56,678 nt of DNA from Alistipes sp. (GCA_017403125.1 JAFQOR010000003.1:1-56678); one strand, 5' to 3'; positions 26,569 to 36,006 are shown, numbered from the stretch's first letter. Notes: generated from the letters alone by a model not told the origin. Made by a program: numbers and translations.

Positions 26569-29460
26569 TTAGTGCGCTGCAAGCCAATTATCGGCACTAT
26601 TTACCTCGGCAATAAGCGGTACGCGCAATGTTGCTACGCTCTCCATAGCCTCGCGTACGATGCGCTTCACGGCGTCAATCTCCGAGAGCAGCGTGTCAAT
26701 GACAACCTCGTCGTGTACCTGCAATATCATGCGCGAACGTATGCCCTCCGCCTTGAAGCGACGTGCAATCTCTGCCATCGCCAACTTCATGATGTCGGCA
26801 GCAGAGCCCTGAATGGGTGCGTTTATGGCGTTGCGCTCGGCAAGACCGCGCACCGTGCGGTTGCTCGACGTGATGTCGTGAAGGCGACGGCGGCGACCGA
26901 ACATCGTACTCACGTAACCCTCCTCCGTAGCCTTGCTAACAGCCTCATCCATATATCGTTTGACATCGGGATAGGTGGCGAAGTAGCTCTCTATAAGTTC
27001 TTTTGCCTCGCGGTTCGGGATGTCGAGGCGCTGTGCAAGACCAAATGCCGATATGCCATAGATGATGCCGAAGTTGGCTGTCTTGGCGCGTCGGCGTTCG
27101 TCGCTATTAACCTCCGTCACACCCTTGTGAAAGAGGCGCGCTGCGGTGGCAGAGTGGATGTCTTCACCCGCCTTGAAGGCTTCGATGAGGGCCTCGTCGC
27201 CGCTCAAATGAGCCATGAGACGAAGCTCTATCTGCGAATAGTCGGCTGCAACAAGCGTGTGCTCCTCGTCCGAGGCAATGAAGGCTGCGCGTATGGGCTT
27301 GCCCAAGTCGTCGCGAATGGGGATGTTTTGTAGGTTGGGATTTGTGGATGATAGTCGCCCTGTGGCAGTAACAGCTTGGTTATATGATGTATGGATATGC
27401 CCCGTGCGGCTATTTACGAGCTGTGGCAATGCCTCGACATAGGTCGATAGTAGCTTCTTCACGCCTCTGTACTCCAACACCTTGCCAACGATAGGGTAGT
27501 CGTGGGCGAAGCCTTGAAGATACTCCTCTTCGGTAGAGAACTGCTTGGTGCGTGTCATCTTGGGTTTGTCGCTGATACGCAACTTGCCAAAGAGTACCTC
27601 GCCAAGTTGGCGTGACGAGTTGATGTTCATCTCCGGCTCGTCTGCAAGCTCGCGCACCTCGCTTTCGAGACGTGCAAGCAGAGCGCGAAGCTCTATTGCA
27701 TAGCTCTCCAACGCTGCCACATCGATGCGTACTCCCGCAAGCTCCATGTCGGCAAGAACATCTATCATAGGCTCTTCGATGTGGTGATATAGTTCCGTCA
27801 TGCCGAGCGTCAGAAGCTCCTTGTAGAGCACATGTTTCAGTTGAAGTGTGATGTCTGCATCCTCGGCAGCATACTCTGCAATGCGCTCTACGCCAACCAT
27901 ATCCATTGTGAGCTGCTTTGACCCCTTGCCAATGAGAGATTCGATGGCAATAGGCGTATAGTTCAGGTAGCGCTCGGCGAGGAAGTTCATGTTGTGGCGT
28001 GATTCGGCATCGATGAGGTAGTGCAGAAGCATGGTGTCTATCTTTGTGCCACGTACCTCGATGTTTAGCTGGCGTAGCACCATGATGTCGAACTTCATGT
28101 TCTGACCAATCTTGGTGATATGCTCGGCCTCGAAAAGGGGGCGCAGAATATCGCTATATTGCTCTTGGCACTCCTTGTTAAAAGGTACGTACCACGCCTT
28201 GTGTGGCTCTACGGCAAACGACATGCCCACAATCGAACTTGTTATGGGGTCGAGTCCCGTAGTCTCGGTGTCGAAGCATAACTCGTTGTAGGTGAGTAGC
28301 TCGCGACATAGCGTAGTGAGCTCCTCTGCATCGTGTATCGTTCGGTAGTCGTGTGCTACGGTCGAGGCGTTGCGAAGCTCCGTGCTATCGCTTGCGACCT
28401 CCATTAGCTCGGTATCTGTCGCGACAACTGTTTCGGTTGTGGGTGCTGCACATGGTGCGTCGAATATGGCAAAGAGGTCGCCCTGTCCTTCGAGCTTTGC
28501 ACGACGTCGCTGCTCCGACTTGGCACGTGCAACCTCCTGAAGCTGTATCTGTGGCTCCTGCTTCGGTCCGGGTGTTGATGGCTCGTCGGGAGTTACGTTC
28601 TCCAAGTCGCGGAGGAACGACGAGAAGTTGAGCTCGGCGTATAGCGCGCGTAGCTCGGTGTAGTTCGGACAGCACATCGTAAGTGCCTCGACATCAAATG
28701 CTATGGGTACGTCAAGACATATTGTCGTAAGTCTTTTGGCAAGCAGCAACTTCTCGCCCCACTCGGCGATATTGCGTCCCGTCTTGCCTCCTATGCTGTC
28801 GGTATTGGCAAGGATGTTTTCCACCGTGCCCCACTCTCTGACAAGTTTCGAGGCTCCCTTCTCGCCAATGCCCGGAACGCCCGGAATATTGTCCGATGCG
28901 TCGCCCCATAGAGCCAACATGTCGCGCACGAGCTGTGGGTCGCTAAACCCATATTTTGCAGTGATGTCCTTGGTGCGTAGAATCTCGATGTCGTCGCCCT
29001 TCTGCTTGTAAATCGAGCAGTGGTCGCCCACGAGCTGTCCATAGTCCTTATCGGGGGTTACCATATAGACATTGTAGCCCGCTTCGACGCCGAGCTTCGA
29101 CAGGGTGCCTATAACGTCGTCAGCCTCGTAGCCCTCGACCTCCAACACAGGTATGCACATGGCATTGACAAGACGCTTGACGTAGGGTACCGAGAGCTTT
29201 ATATCTTCGGGTGTAGGTGGGCGGTTAGCCTTGTATTCGGGGAAGATGTCGCGACGAAACGAGCCTCCGGGAGGGTCGAACGCTACGCCTATGAGGTCGG
29301 GTTTCTCGCGTCGCAGAATGTCGCGCAGAAACTTCGTGAAGCCAAAGACGACCGATGTGTTAAGCCCGTCACGATTTCGCATAGGACGCCCCATGAAGGC
29401 ATAGTAGTATCTGAAAATCAACGCATAGGCGTCGATGAGGAATAGTTTTTTTCTCTCCAT
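26569..29460 (-). CDS. polA: DNA polymerase I
   Basis: Fills gaps and removes RNA primers. The 963-residue protein has the 5'-3' flap nuclease (about 1-300, FLIDAYALIFRYYYAF, EGYEADDVIGTLS, GDASDNIPGVPGIGEKGA). A proofreading 3'-5' exonuclease (about 380-570) follows with intact Exo I CFDTETTGLD, Exo II KIGQNMKFDIM and Exo III YAAEDADIT. The polymerase has motif A DYSQIELRLMAHLSG, motif B RRAKTANFGIIYG and motif C VHDEVVID. ATG 29460 was preferred to a GTG 6 bases upstream. It lies 9 bases downstream of queD on the same strand. Confidence 0.97.
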   Translation of the reverse strand: MERKKLFLIDAYALIFRYYYAFMGRPMRNRDGLNTSVVFGFTKFLRDILRREKPDLIGVAFDPPGGSFRRDIFPEYKANRPPTPEDIKLSVPYVKRLVNAMCIPVLEVEGYEADDVIGTLSKLGVEAGYNVYMVTPDKDYGQLVGDHCSIYKQKGDDIEILRTKDITAKYGFSDPQLVRDMLALWGDASDNIPGVPGIGEKGASKLVREWGTVENILANTDSIGGKTGRNIAEWGEKLLLAKRLTTICLDVPIAFDVEALTMCCPNYTELRALYAELNFSSFLRDLENVTPDEPSTPGPKQEPQIQLQEVARAKSEQRRRAKLEGQGDLFAIFDAPCAAPTTETVVATDTELMEVASDSTELRNASTVAHDYRTIHDAEELTTLCRELLTYNELCFDTETTGLDPITSSIVGMSFAVEPHKAWYVPFNKECQEQYSDILRPLFEAEHITKIGQNMKFDIMVLRQLNIEVRGTKIDTMLLHYLIDAESRHNMNFLAERYLNYTPIAIESLIGKGSKQLTMDMVGVERIAEYAAEDADITLQLKHVLYKELLTLGMTELYHHIEEPMIDVLADMELAGVRIDVAALESYAIELRALLARLESEVRELADEPEMNINSSRQLGEVLFGKLRISDKPKMTRTKQFSTEEEYLQGFAHDYPIVGKVLEYRGVKKLLSTYVEALPQLVNSRTGHIHTSYNQAVTATGRLSSTNPNLQNIPIRDDLGKPIRAAFIASDEEHTLVAADYSQIELRLMAHLSGDEALIEAFKAGEDIHSATAARLFHKGVTEVNSDERRRAKTANFGIIYGISAFGLAQRLDIPNREAKELIESYFATYPDVKRYMDEAVSKATEEGYVSTMFGRRRRLHDITSSNRTVRGLAERNAINAPIQGSAADIMKLAMAEIARRFKAEGIRSRMILQVHDEVVIDTLLSEIDAVKRIVREAMESVATLRVPLIAEVNSADNWLAAH

Positions 29461-29469
29461 GACCACCGT

Positions 29470-29922
29470 TTAGAAGTTATCCGAGGCGTGCCACTCGGCA
29501 TATGACGATGCCGTCTCGTGCAGACGCAACGAGCATAGCTCGATGTTTTCGGGTAGTGCCCCTAACAAGCGCTCGGCAAAGTCCGAGAGCATATTTTCGC
29601 ACGTAGGCTGATAATCGGTAAGCACAATCTTCGCGAAACGGTATGACAACTGATTGAGAATATCCTCCGCAGCGAGCGTATTACGCATCATGAACGAGTG
29701 GTCGAGGCGACCTACAATCTGCTCATTGACAATGCGTTTTAGATCTCCGAAGTCCATGACCATGCCCAGCTTGGGCGATGATGAGTCGCTCTCGGGTTCG
29801 CCCTTAACGGTTACGAAAAGCTTATACGAGTGACCATGAATTTCGCGGCATAGCCCATCATATCCTTCGAGCATGTGAGCAGCCTCGAATGTGAACTCTT
29901 TGGTAAGTCTGATAATTGACAT
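29470..29922 (-). CDS. queD: 6-carboxytetrahydropterin synthase QueD-like
   Basis: Makes 6-carboxytetrahydropterin from dihydroneopterin triphosphate for queuosine. The 150-residue protein has the zinc His residues in FEAAHMLEG and IHGHSYKLFV, the catalytic Cys in LCREIHGH, then MVMDFGDLK, LDHSFMM, PTCENMLS and the terminal LHETASSYAEW. These are PTPS/QueD signatures. No other queuosine genes are near. It is directly upstream of polA and has no clear own promoter, so it may be read through from kbl. Confidence 0.92.
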   Translation of the reverse strand: MSIIRLTKEFTFEAAHMLEGYDGLCREIHGHSYKLFVTVKGEPESDSSSPKLGMVMDFGDLKRIVNEQIVGRLDHSFMMRNTLAAEDILNQLSYRFAKIVLTDYQPTCENMLSDFAERLLGALPENIELCSLRLHETASSYAEWHASDNF

Positions 29923-29962
29923 AGCGATATTTAGGTTGATGTTACCTACTCCATATTATAGT

Positions 29963-29992
29963 GCATAGCGAGGCGGTCAAGCCTCGCTATGC
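29963..29992 (-). terminator. Perfect hairpin between kbl and queD
   Basis: GCATAGCGAGGC (29963-29974) pairs perfectly with 29981-29992 around a 6-base loop. No T run follows on either strand, so it may be a pausing or mRNA-protecting hairpin rather than a full terminator. Confidence 0.55.
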
Positions 29993-30045
29993 TATGTGTG
30001 TGGCGGGCAGAGGGTGCCACAAATGCCACCTTGTGGGTTGCTCTA

Positions 30046-31233
30046 TTACTTCAAGACGCCGAGCTTCTTACCCACCTTAACAAACGCCTCCACGCAGCGG
30101 TCGAGCTGGTCGATAGTGTGACCTGCCGATACCTGAACGCGGATACGTGCCTGTCCCTTGGGAACAACGGGGTAGTAGAAACCGGTTACGAATACACCCT
30201 CCTGTTGCAACTCTGCTGCGAAGTCTTGTGAGAGTTTAGCATCGTAGAGCATAACTGCGCAGATAGCCGACTGTGTAGGCTTGATGTCGAAGCCTGCGGC
30301 AACCATCTTGTTGCGGAAGTGCTCAACGTTGGCAACGAGCTTGTCGTGGAGTGCGTCGCTCTCCTCCAACATCTTGAACATCTCGATGCTTGCGCCAACA
30401 ACGGCAGGGGGCAACGAGTTAGAGAAGAGGTAGGGACGTGAACGCTGACGAAGCATGTCGATAATCTCCTTGCGACCTGTGGTGAAACCACCAACAGCAC
30501 CACCAAATGCCTTGCCAAGAGTACCTGTGAGAATATCTACCTTGCCACGGAGGTCATAAAGCTCGGTAATACCGCGACCGGTCTTACCCAATACGCCTGC
30601 CGAGTGGCACTCATCAACCATTACGAGGGCGTCGTACTTCTCTGCCAACTCGCAAATCTTATCCAACGGAGCAGCATTACCATCCATCGAGAATACACCA
30701 TCGGTAACGATGATGCGGAAGCGCTGTGCCTGTGCCTGCTTCAAGCACTCCTCCAACTCTGCCATGTCGGCGTTGGCGTAGCGATAGCGCTGTGCCTTGC
30801 AAAGACGTACGCCGTCGATGATTGATGCGTGGTTCAAGGCGTCAGAGATGATAGCATCCTCGGCAGTGAAGAGAGGCTCGAAGACACCACCGTTAGCGTC
30901 GAAACATGCAGCGTAGAGGATGGTATCCTCGGTGCCAAAGTAGTCGGCGATGGCCTTCTCCAACTGCTTGTGAATATCCTGGCAACCGCAGATGAAGCGT
31001 ACAGATGACATGCCGAAGCCACGTTCGTCGAGAGCCTGCTTGGCAGCATCGATAAGACGCTGGTTGTCCGAAAGACCAAGGTAGTTGTTAGCGCAGAAGT
31101 TCAATACGGGGCGGTTAGCCACGTCGATTTCGGCGCGCTGGGGAGACTCGATGATACGCTCGGTCTTGTACAAGCCGGCAGCCTTAATCTCTGCCAACTC
31201 ATTCTGCAAATACTGCTGAAATTTTCCGTACAT
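30046..31233 (-). CDS. kbl: Glycine C-acetyltransferase (2-amino-3-ketobutyrate CoA ligase)
   Basis: A PLP enzyme that splits 2-amino-3-oxobutyrate with CoA into glycine and acetyl-CoA. The 395-residue alpha-oxoamine synthase has LNFCANNYLGLSDN, RGFGMSSVRFICG, the PLP-stacking His in DALNHASIIDG, DGVFSMDGNAAPL, VDECHSAGVLGKTGRG and the Schiff-base Lys in ILTGTLGKAFGGAVGGF. RSRPYLFSNSLPP also matches Kbl. The usual partner tdh is not in this window. It has a strong promoter upstream. Confidence 0.95.
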   Translation of the reverse strand: MYGKFQQYLQNELAEIKAAGLYKTERIIESPQRAEIDVANRPVLNFCANNYLGLSDNQRLIDAAKQALDERGFGMSSVRFICGCQDIHKQLEKAIADYFGTEDTILYAACFDANGGVFEPLFTAEDAIISDALNHASIIDGVRLCKAQRYRYANADMAELEECLKQAQAQRFRIIVTDGVFSMDGNAAPLDKICELAEKYDALVMVDECHSAGVLGKTGRGITELYDLRGKVDILTGTLGKAFGGAVGGFTTGRKEIIDMLRQRSRPYLFSNSLPPAVVGASIEMFKMLEESDALHDKLVANVEHFRNKMVAAGFDIKPTQSAICAVMLYDAKLSQDFAAELQQEGVFVTGFYYPVVPKGQARIRVQVSAGHTIDQLDRCVEAFVKVGKKLGVLK

Positions 31234-31338
31234 TGTAGTTAGTTTTTAGTGATGTTTATGTAATTGCGATAAATCTGCATTTCAGTCCTGTTGCAGGCTG
31301 TCACACCATGCCACATGCCAACGGCATACAAACTCCTA

Positions 31339-31368
31339 CAAAGATACATTTTTTTGGTGTAACATCAA
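31339..31368 (-). promoter_or_regulatory. kbl: Promoter of kbl
   Basis: On the minus strand TTG (31368-31366), 19 bases, then TATCTTTG (31346-31339). The leader is about 100 bases. Confidence 0.75.
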
Positions 31369-31414
31369 ATAGTTTTGGCTACAATATTTCACAAAACATA
31401 CTTTTTGCTACTCT

Positions 31415-31505
31415 TTAATTTCTCTCTCGCACTCTCTTGCCACTCTATTTGCGCTTTTTCTCCGCTCTCTCATCACCATTTCACCCTCCTCTTGCCTCTT
31501 ATTCG
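31415..31505. repeat. Pyrimidine-rich short-repeat stretch, related element
   Basis: CTCTTTAATTTCTCTCTC followed by irregular CACTCT/TTTCTC steps. It resembles the pyrimidine half of the elements at 698, 7715 and 21105, without a clear purine half. The rest of the 31234-31554 gap holds the kbl promoter. Confidence 0.4.
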
Positions 31506-31554
31506 ACCCTTTTGTTTGACGGGACTATGTGCGATTTGATATTTTCGCTATGCG

Positions 31555-32184
31555 CTAAAACGAGATTCCCAAGCCGATGAATATCGATTGGTTGAACTCT
31601 TTGAGATTGACGTCGCGCTTATCAAACGAGAAGCTACCTTCGATTTTGGGACGCGGGTTAGTGAGCAGTGCCTGATAGCCTAACATGATATCGAATTTGT
31701 GGCGTGCTGTGGGCGACTGGATGCGGTAGCCAACGCCACCGGCACATGTTGAGCCAAAGCGCAAACCTTTGTCGAAGAGTATGTTAGTACCCAGATTTAC
31801 GAAGTTGAAGAGGCAGTTTTTGCGCTTGCCATAGTAGTAGTGTACCGAGGCATAGAGTGGTACCACGGTGTGGTTGTACTGTATTTGTGCGCCAAGCTCG
31901 GCTCCTATTTTCCAGTGGTTGTTCAAAAAGTAGCCCACATTGACCATTGCGCTACCGCCAAACTTGCTCTGCGTCTTGTAGGCTCTCACGGCATCTTCGC
32001 CCACGATTTTCGAGCGCTCCAACTCATAAAATATGAAGTTGGCACGTGCCGAGACGCTCCACTCCCAGCCGGCATAGTGGCGTGTCTTTTGCTCAATCTC
32101 CTCGGGTGTTTCACGACGCTTTGCCTCGGCGTTCGATGGTAGTATCATTGTGGCTGCAACTATCAGCAGTAGAAATCGTTTCAT
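31555..32184 (-). CDS. Probable small outer-membrane beta-barrel protein
   Basis: I do not recognise a named family. The 209-residue protein has an SPI signal peptide (MKRFLLLIVAATMILPSNAEA). The mature chain has alternating aromatic/polar strands (ANFIFYELER, GGSAMVNVGYFLNNHWKIG, PLYASVHYYYGKR) and ends in Phe (IFIGLGISF), the usual signal for outer-membrane barrel insertion. About eight strands are plausible, as in OmpX/OmpA-type barrels. It starts 87 bases downstream of galE on the same strand and may be co-transcribed with it. Function is unknown. Confidence 0.8.
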   Translation of the reverse strand: MKRFLLLIVAATMILPSNAEAKRRETPEEIEQKTRHYAGWEWSVSARANFIFYELERSKIVGEDAVRAYKTQSKFGGSAMVNVGYFLNNHWKIGAELGAQIQYNHTVVPLYASVHYYYGKRKNCLFNFVNLGTNILFDKGLRFGSTCAGGVGYRIQSPTARHKFDIMLGYQALLTNPRPKIEGSFSFDKRDVNLKEFNQSIFIGLGISF

Positions 32185-32271
32185 TGTTGATTAGGATATT
32201 TTTATGTCGTTTACTATGGGGTGCCTTCGCAACTAACGTCGAAAGGCCTGCGTTATTGTCTTTGCGGAGTG

Positions 32272-33297
32272 TTATTCAATGCCCCTTACACTCTTCTCCC
32301 ACTGCCATGCTGCACGCAACGTGTCGGCAAGTTCGCGTTCGGCATGCCACCCAAGAGTGTTGTTAGCAAGGGTTGTATCTGCCCATACTGCCGTTACGTC
32401 CCCGGCGCGGCGTGGAGCTACGGCGTAGTTGAGTTTAAGGTTATTTGCCTCCTCAAAGCAGTGAACAAGTTCGAATACCGATACGGGCTTGCCTGTGCCT
32501 ACGTTGAATACCTCATAGCGCTTCTGGTTGCGATGCTCTATCATGCGCTCTATGGCAACAACATGGGCGCGAGCCAAGTCCACGATGTCGATGTAATCGC
32601 GCAGACACGAGCCATCTGCCGTGGGGTAGTCGTCGCCAAAGATACTCAAACGCTCGCGTATGCCTGCGGCCGTCTGTGTGATGTAGGGCACGAGGTTGTT
32701 GGGTACGCCGCGCGGCAATTCGCCTATAAGCGCCGAGGGGTGTGCGCCTATGGGGTTGAAGTAGCGTAGTGCGATACTTGCAAAGCCATCGCAGGCTGCT
32801 GCCGTATCGCGCAATACGTCCTCTGACATCTGCTTGGTATTGCCATAGGGCGAGGTGGCGGGCTTGCGCGGTGTAAGTTCGGTTACGGGGAGTGTGTCGG
32901 CATCGCCATATACCGTTGCCGACGACGAGAAGACTATGTTGCGACGCTTGTATTCGACCATCAACTCCACAACGTTGAGTAGCGATACAAGGTTGTTGCG
33001 ATAGTATTTCAAGGGCTCGGCAACCGACTCGCCTACGGCCTTGAAGGCGGCGAAGTGTATTACCGATTGGAAGTCATGCTCCTCGAAGATGCGGCGCATA
33101 GCCTCTCTGTCGCAGCAGTCCGCCTCGATAAAGCGCGGGGAGATGCCCGTAATCTGCTCGATACCCTTCATAACGGCGCGGTCGCTATTCGATAGGTTAT
33201 CCACGACTATCACCTCATAGCCTGCCTTGATAAGCTCGACCGTAGTGTGCGAACCTATGTAGCCGGCACCACCGGTAACAAGAACCCTTTTGTTCAT
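32272..33297 (-). CDS. galE: UDP-glucose 4-epimerase
   Basis: Interconverts UDP-glucose and UDP-galactose. The 341-residue short-chain dehydrogenase fold protein has the NAD motif VTGGAGYIGSHT, VVDNLSNS, VIHFAAFKAVGES, the catalytic Ser in FSSSATVYG, and the YxxxK motif in TSPYGNTKQM. The sugar-binding phrase ALRYFNPIGAHPSALIGE and DYIDIVDLARAHV follow. It is full length. The promoter-like box TATCTTTG lies about 30 bases upstream on the minus strand. Confidence 0.96.
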   Translation of the reverse strand: MNKRVLVTGGAGYIGSHTTVELIKAGYEVIVVDNLSNSDRAVMKGIEQITGISPRFIEADCCDREAMRRIFEEHDFQSVIHFAAFKAVGESVAEPLKYYRNNLVSLLNVVELMVEYKRRNIVFSSSATVYGDADTLPVTELTPRKPATSPYGNTKQMSEDVLRDTAAACDGFASIALRYFNPIGAHPSALIGELPRGVPNNLVPYITQTAAGIRERLSIFGDDYPTADGSCLRDYIDIVDLARAHVVAIERMIEHRNQKRYEVFNVGTGKPVSVFELVHCFEEANNLKLNYAVAPRRAGDVTAVWADTTLANNTLGWHAERELADTLRAAWQWEKSVRGIE

Positions 33298-33324
33298 AAT
33301 TCTCTTTTGGTTTTTTTATCAGCA

Positions 33325-33357
33325 CAAAGATAAAAATTTATCTCGACATACTTGCAA
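33325..33357 (-). promoter_or_regulatory. galE: Promoter of galE
   Basis: On the minus strand TTG (33357-33355), 22 bases, then TATCTTTG (33332-33325). The spacing is slightly long. Confidence 0.5.
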
Positions 33358-33407
33358 TAAGTGGACATTTTTCTGCTTTGCAGAGGCGAAAACGGCTGTC
33401 ATAACAC

Positions 33408-33478
33408 AAAAAAATAGGGGTGCGGCAGCCTATGCCGGCGCTCCGTTTCCGGAAATCGTGGTTAGGCTTGCAGCACCC
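33408..33478 (-). terminator. Terminator at the end of the phage-derived operon
   Basis: GGGTGCGGCAGCCT (33418-33431) pairs with AGGCTTGCAGCACCC (33464-33478) with one bulge or mismatch region. On the minus strand it is followed by TATTTTTTTGTG. It lies 20 bases after the last phage gene. Confidence 0.75.
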
Positions 33479-33498
33479 GCTGTTGAGGCGAGGGTATG

Positions 33499-33906
33499 TT
33501 ACCATGTTGTTTGAAAGAGTCTCCACCCCTCCTCTATCTCCTCCATCTTTGCTGCCACGCCATTCTCGATACGCGACATGGCGGCGACGATGGCTACCAT
33601 ATCGCGCTCGTTGCATGTGTCGATGCTCTGGTCGGCAGCGATGCCCGTCTGTTGCACAATATAGCGCACGTAGCCATCGGTGAAGTTCTCGTTGGGTGGG
33701 GCGTAGCGCGTGATGAGCTGTCGTATGGTCGATAGGCCGTAGCGACGGCGATAGCTATCCAGAAGCACGAAGATAGCGCGGTAGCCATAAGCCATCGAGC
33801 AGAACTCCTTGAACTCCGCGTCGCGGCTGGGGCGCACCTCGCCCTTGTATTTGGTCTTCGAGCGACGAATGTTGCCCGGATTGCAGTTCCTTAAACCCCT
33901 ACTCAT
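33499..33906 (-). CDS. Phage lysozyme-like protein (NPGNIR family)
   Basis: The 135-residue protein starts RGLRNCNPGNIRRSKTKYKG, the signature of small phage muralytic proteins often labelled structural protein P5. AYGYRAIFVLLDSYRRRYGL and ITRYAPPNENFTDGYVRYI fit the lysozyme-like fold seen in those proteins. No signal peptide is present, so export would depend on the holin encoded just upstream, whose gene overlaps it by 8 bases. It probably cuts peptidoglycan at the end of the particle cycle. The catalytic residue assignment is not certain. Confidence 0.85.
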   Translation of the reverse strand: MSRGLRNCNPGNIRRSKTKYKGEVRPSRDAEFKEFCSMAYGYRAIFVLLDSYRRRYGLSTIRQLITRYAPPNENFTDGYVRYIVQQTGIAADQSIDTCNERDMVAIVAAMSRIENGVAAKMEEIEEGWRLFQTTW

Positions 33907-34324
33907 CGCTCACCTCCTCTCCTATGCGACGTTTCACCCAGCGCCCCAGCCACTCGAAGATTGGCGCACGACTTATTGTTGCAGCATTCTCCAAGAAGGA
34001 CCACAGCTCCACGCCGCATACAAAGCCCGTGAAGATGTGGGCAAGGTTGAGGTGCATGAAGGCTATGACCTCGCTGTCGATGACCCATGTCATGACGATA
34101 GCTATAAGCACAAATCCGAGTTTTAGTACCGTGCGCCACGCCCTGTGGCTCTCGAACCACCACTGTCTGCCTTCGCGTCGGGCAACGGCGCGCGAGGCTA
34201 TGATGCCCGTAACGAAATCGATGAAGATGAAGAGGGTGGCGCAGATTATCAGTGGCGCTATGGGGCAGATTATGGCGGCTGTGGCAGAGCATAGCCCGCT
34301 ACCATACTTGAATAATGTATCCAT
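33899..34324 (-). CDS. Phage holin family protein
   Basis: The 141-residue membrane protein has hydrophobic segments at about 13-45 (IICPIAPLIICATLFIFIDF) and 70-88 (FVLIAIVMTWVIDS), and a weaker third at about 95-115. The turn FVTGIIASRAVARREG is typical of the phi-29/Cph1-type holin family, where TG follows the first helix and a basic loop follows that. It overlaps the lysozyme gene by 8 bases, a classical lysis pair. It presumably forms lesions in the inner membrane for release. Confidence 0.88.
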   Translation of the reverse strand: MDTLFKYGSGLCSATAAIICPIAPLIICATLFIFIDFVTGIIASRAVARREGRQWWFESHRAWRTVLKLGFVLIAIVMTWVIDSEVIAFMHLNLAHIFTGFVCGVELWSFLENAATISRAPIFEWLGRWVKRRIGEEVSDE

Positions 34325-34763
34325 CTATTGAGCAGCGATTTAGTTGATTGTGTTCGGGAGCATATTCCGGATATTCGTCGCTGTGGGAGTTGAGGTGGCG
34401 TGAGAGGCGACGTGAGAGGGTTACGGCCTTGCGGTGCAGCGTGCGTATCATAAGTTCGTTGTGCTTGCTCTGCGCATAGGTGTTTTGGTGGCGGCTCTTG
34501 TCGTGTGTCGAGCTGCGAATTTCGAAGAGGGGATGTGATACGTAGCGTGTCCACTGTGCGAGTGCGGGGGCAACATACTCCGAAAGAAGCGTGGGGTAGC
34601 TGCCGTTGTGCAGGGCGGCGATAAGCTCATCGCCCAATATCGGGCGCAGGAATCGCTCCTCGGCTTCGAGAATATCGGTGAGGGTGACGACCTCGGTGTT
34701 GATAAGTTCGTCGGCGGAGAAGGCTAACTGCGTAACCTCCATGCAGCTTATAAGTGTCTTCAT
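34299..34763 (-). CDS. Phage protein, connector/adaptor-like (DUF6712-type)
   Basis: The 154-residue protein starts MKTLISCMEVTQLAFSADE, followed by the helix ITDILEAEERFLRPILGDEL-like pattern that I associate with DUF6712 head-tail connector candidates of Bacteroidetes phages. The rest is helical and His/Arg-rich (TLHRKAVTLSRRLSRHLNSH). ATG 34763 was chosen because the frame upstream runs into the portal gene. It overlaps the holin start by 26 bases. The role as a head-completion protein is inferred from its place after the portal. Confidence 0.65.
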   Translation of the reverse strand: MKTLISCMEVTQLAFSADELINTEVVTLTDILEAEERFLRPILGDELIAALHNGSYPTLLSEYVAPALAQWTRYVSHPLFEIRSSTHDKSRHQNTYAQSKHNELMIRTLHRKAVTLSRRLSRHLNSHSDEYPEYAPEHNQLNRCSIDGYIIQVW

Positions 34764-34773
34764 AGTTAGTGCT

Positions 34774-36006
34774 TTATGCCTGCTCTGTCGAGCCGGGGTT
34801 ATACTTCGATAGGTTTGCCAGCAGTAGTTGCTGGTTGGGGTCGTTCTCGTCGTAATCCAAGCCATCGGCCTTGCGGGCCTCCCACACCTTCATATAGGGC
34901 GACTTGGTGTGTGTTGGCGGGCGGTTGATAATCTCCAACGACGAGGCGTCGATGAGTAGCGTGTTGCGAAGTGCGGCGCGTATGGGCTCCAATAGTTGCT
35001 CCTGCTCGGAGAGTATTATGGTGTTCAGTGCTACCTCATACTCATGTAGTATGCGCTCGGTGGAGAACCCTGATGAGTAGTCCAAACCGCTCAACGAACG
35101 AAACCACGAGTGGGCGATTACAAGGTCCGACTCGGCTTGTGTGTGTAGCTTGTGCCAATCGCCATCCGACGAGGTGTTTATGGGTATGAAGCGCGAGTTG
35201 TCGTTCTCGTCGCCGTCGCGCAGCACGAAGAGCACCTGACCGGGTGTTCCGGCAAACTTCTCCTCGGCGAGGCGTACGATTCTGTCTGCCTCCTCCTCGT
35301 TATCCACGGTGTTGTCGAGCATCATCACTCCCGATAGCTGAAACGAGTTGTCGATGCGCGTTATGTTCCACCTGTCGGTCTTATAGACTATGGCTGCGGC
35401 ATTCAGACCGGCGATGTAGGGCGCAACGCCATAGTGCGAGAACATCGGCTCGTAATCCTTGTAGTGAATCATCGAGCGCAGTGTGCCATCGCCAACCTCC
35501 TCGAATGTGGGGAAGAGGGGGAGCTGGCGGGCGTCGGTCGGCGTGAACGAGCTCCAATTGTGGTGCATGATTACGTGGCGCGAGTTGCGTGCAAGGCGGC
35601 ATGTCGAGGCGTCGTGTTGATAGAACGATAGGAACGAGTGGTTGCTGTCGGTTACGACCTCTAAGAAGGCGTTGCCAAAGAGTGCCTCATCCAGCGCAAG
35701 GCGAGCAACGATGCTGTGTAGCGTCTCTGCCGAGCCGTTGGCATGCGCGACTATCTCTCCAAGCATGGGCACGTTGTCGGCATAACTTATGCCCTTGCCG
35801 GCGATGTAGTCTGCCTTGTCGTTGATTATGCGGCGGTGTGCTGCCGAGCGGCGGGCTATGAGGGCGAGGGCATACGGGAGCATGTTGTCGTCGCCCCATC
35901 TCCAAACCCTTTCGGTGGCGCCTGACGCCCCCGCTACCGAGCCAAAGAGTGGCTCGGTGCGGTTCTGGACGGAGGCTATGCGCGTTGAATGCTTTTTATC
36001 GGACAT
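34774..36006 (-). CDS. Phage portal protein
   Basis: The 410-residue protein has VWRWGDDNMLPYALALIA at the N-terminus and KADYIAGKGISYADN. NAFLEVVTDSNHSFLSFYQH follows, and the C-terminal half contains GYSSGFS-like SGLDYSSGFSTERIL and LSEQEQLLEPIRAALRN. These fit the HK97/SPP1-type portal family that forms the dodecameric DNA gate of the capsid. Length is at the short end of the family. It is downstream of the capsid gene in transcription order, the reverse of the usual phage order. Confidence 0.8.
   Translation of the reverse strand: MSDKKHSTRIASVQNRTEPLFGSVAGASGATERVWRWGDDNMLPYALALIARRSAAHRRIINDKADYIAGKGISYADNVPMLGEIVAHANGSAETLHSIVARLALDEALFGNAFLEVVTDSNHSFLSFYQHDASTCRLARNSRHVIMHHNWSSFTPTDARQLPLFPTFEEVGDGTLRSMIHYKDYEPMFSHYGVAPYIAGLNAAAIVYKTDRWNITRIDNSFQLSGVMMLDNTVDNEEEADRIVRLAEEKFAGTPGQVLFVLRDGDENDNSRFIPINTSSDGDWHKLHTQAESDLVIAHSWFRSLSGLDYSSGFSTERILHEYEVALNTIILSEQEQLLEPIRAALRNTLLIDASSLEIINRPPTHTKSPYMKVWEARKADGLDYDENDPNQQLLLANLSKYNPGSTEQA

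Noticed and set aside
33298-33498. Prophage attachment site next to galE
   Set aside because: No tRNA and no direct repeat shared with the 41644-42091 side was seen; the hairpin there is explained as the operon terminator.
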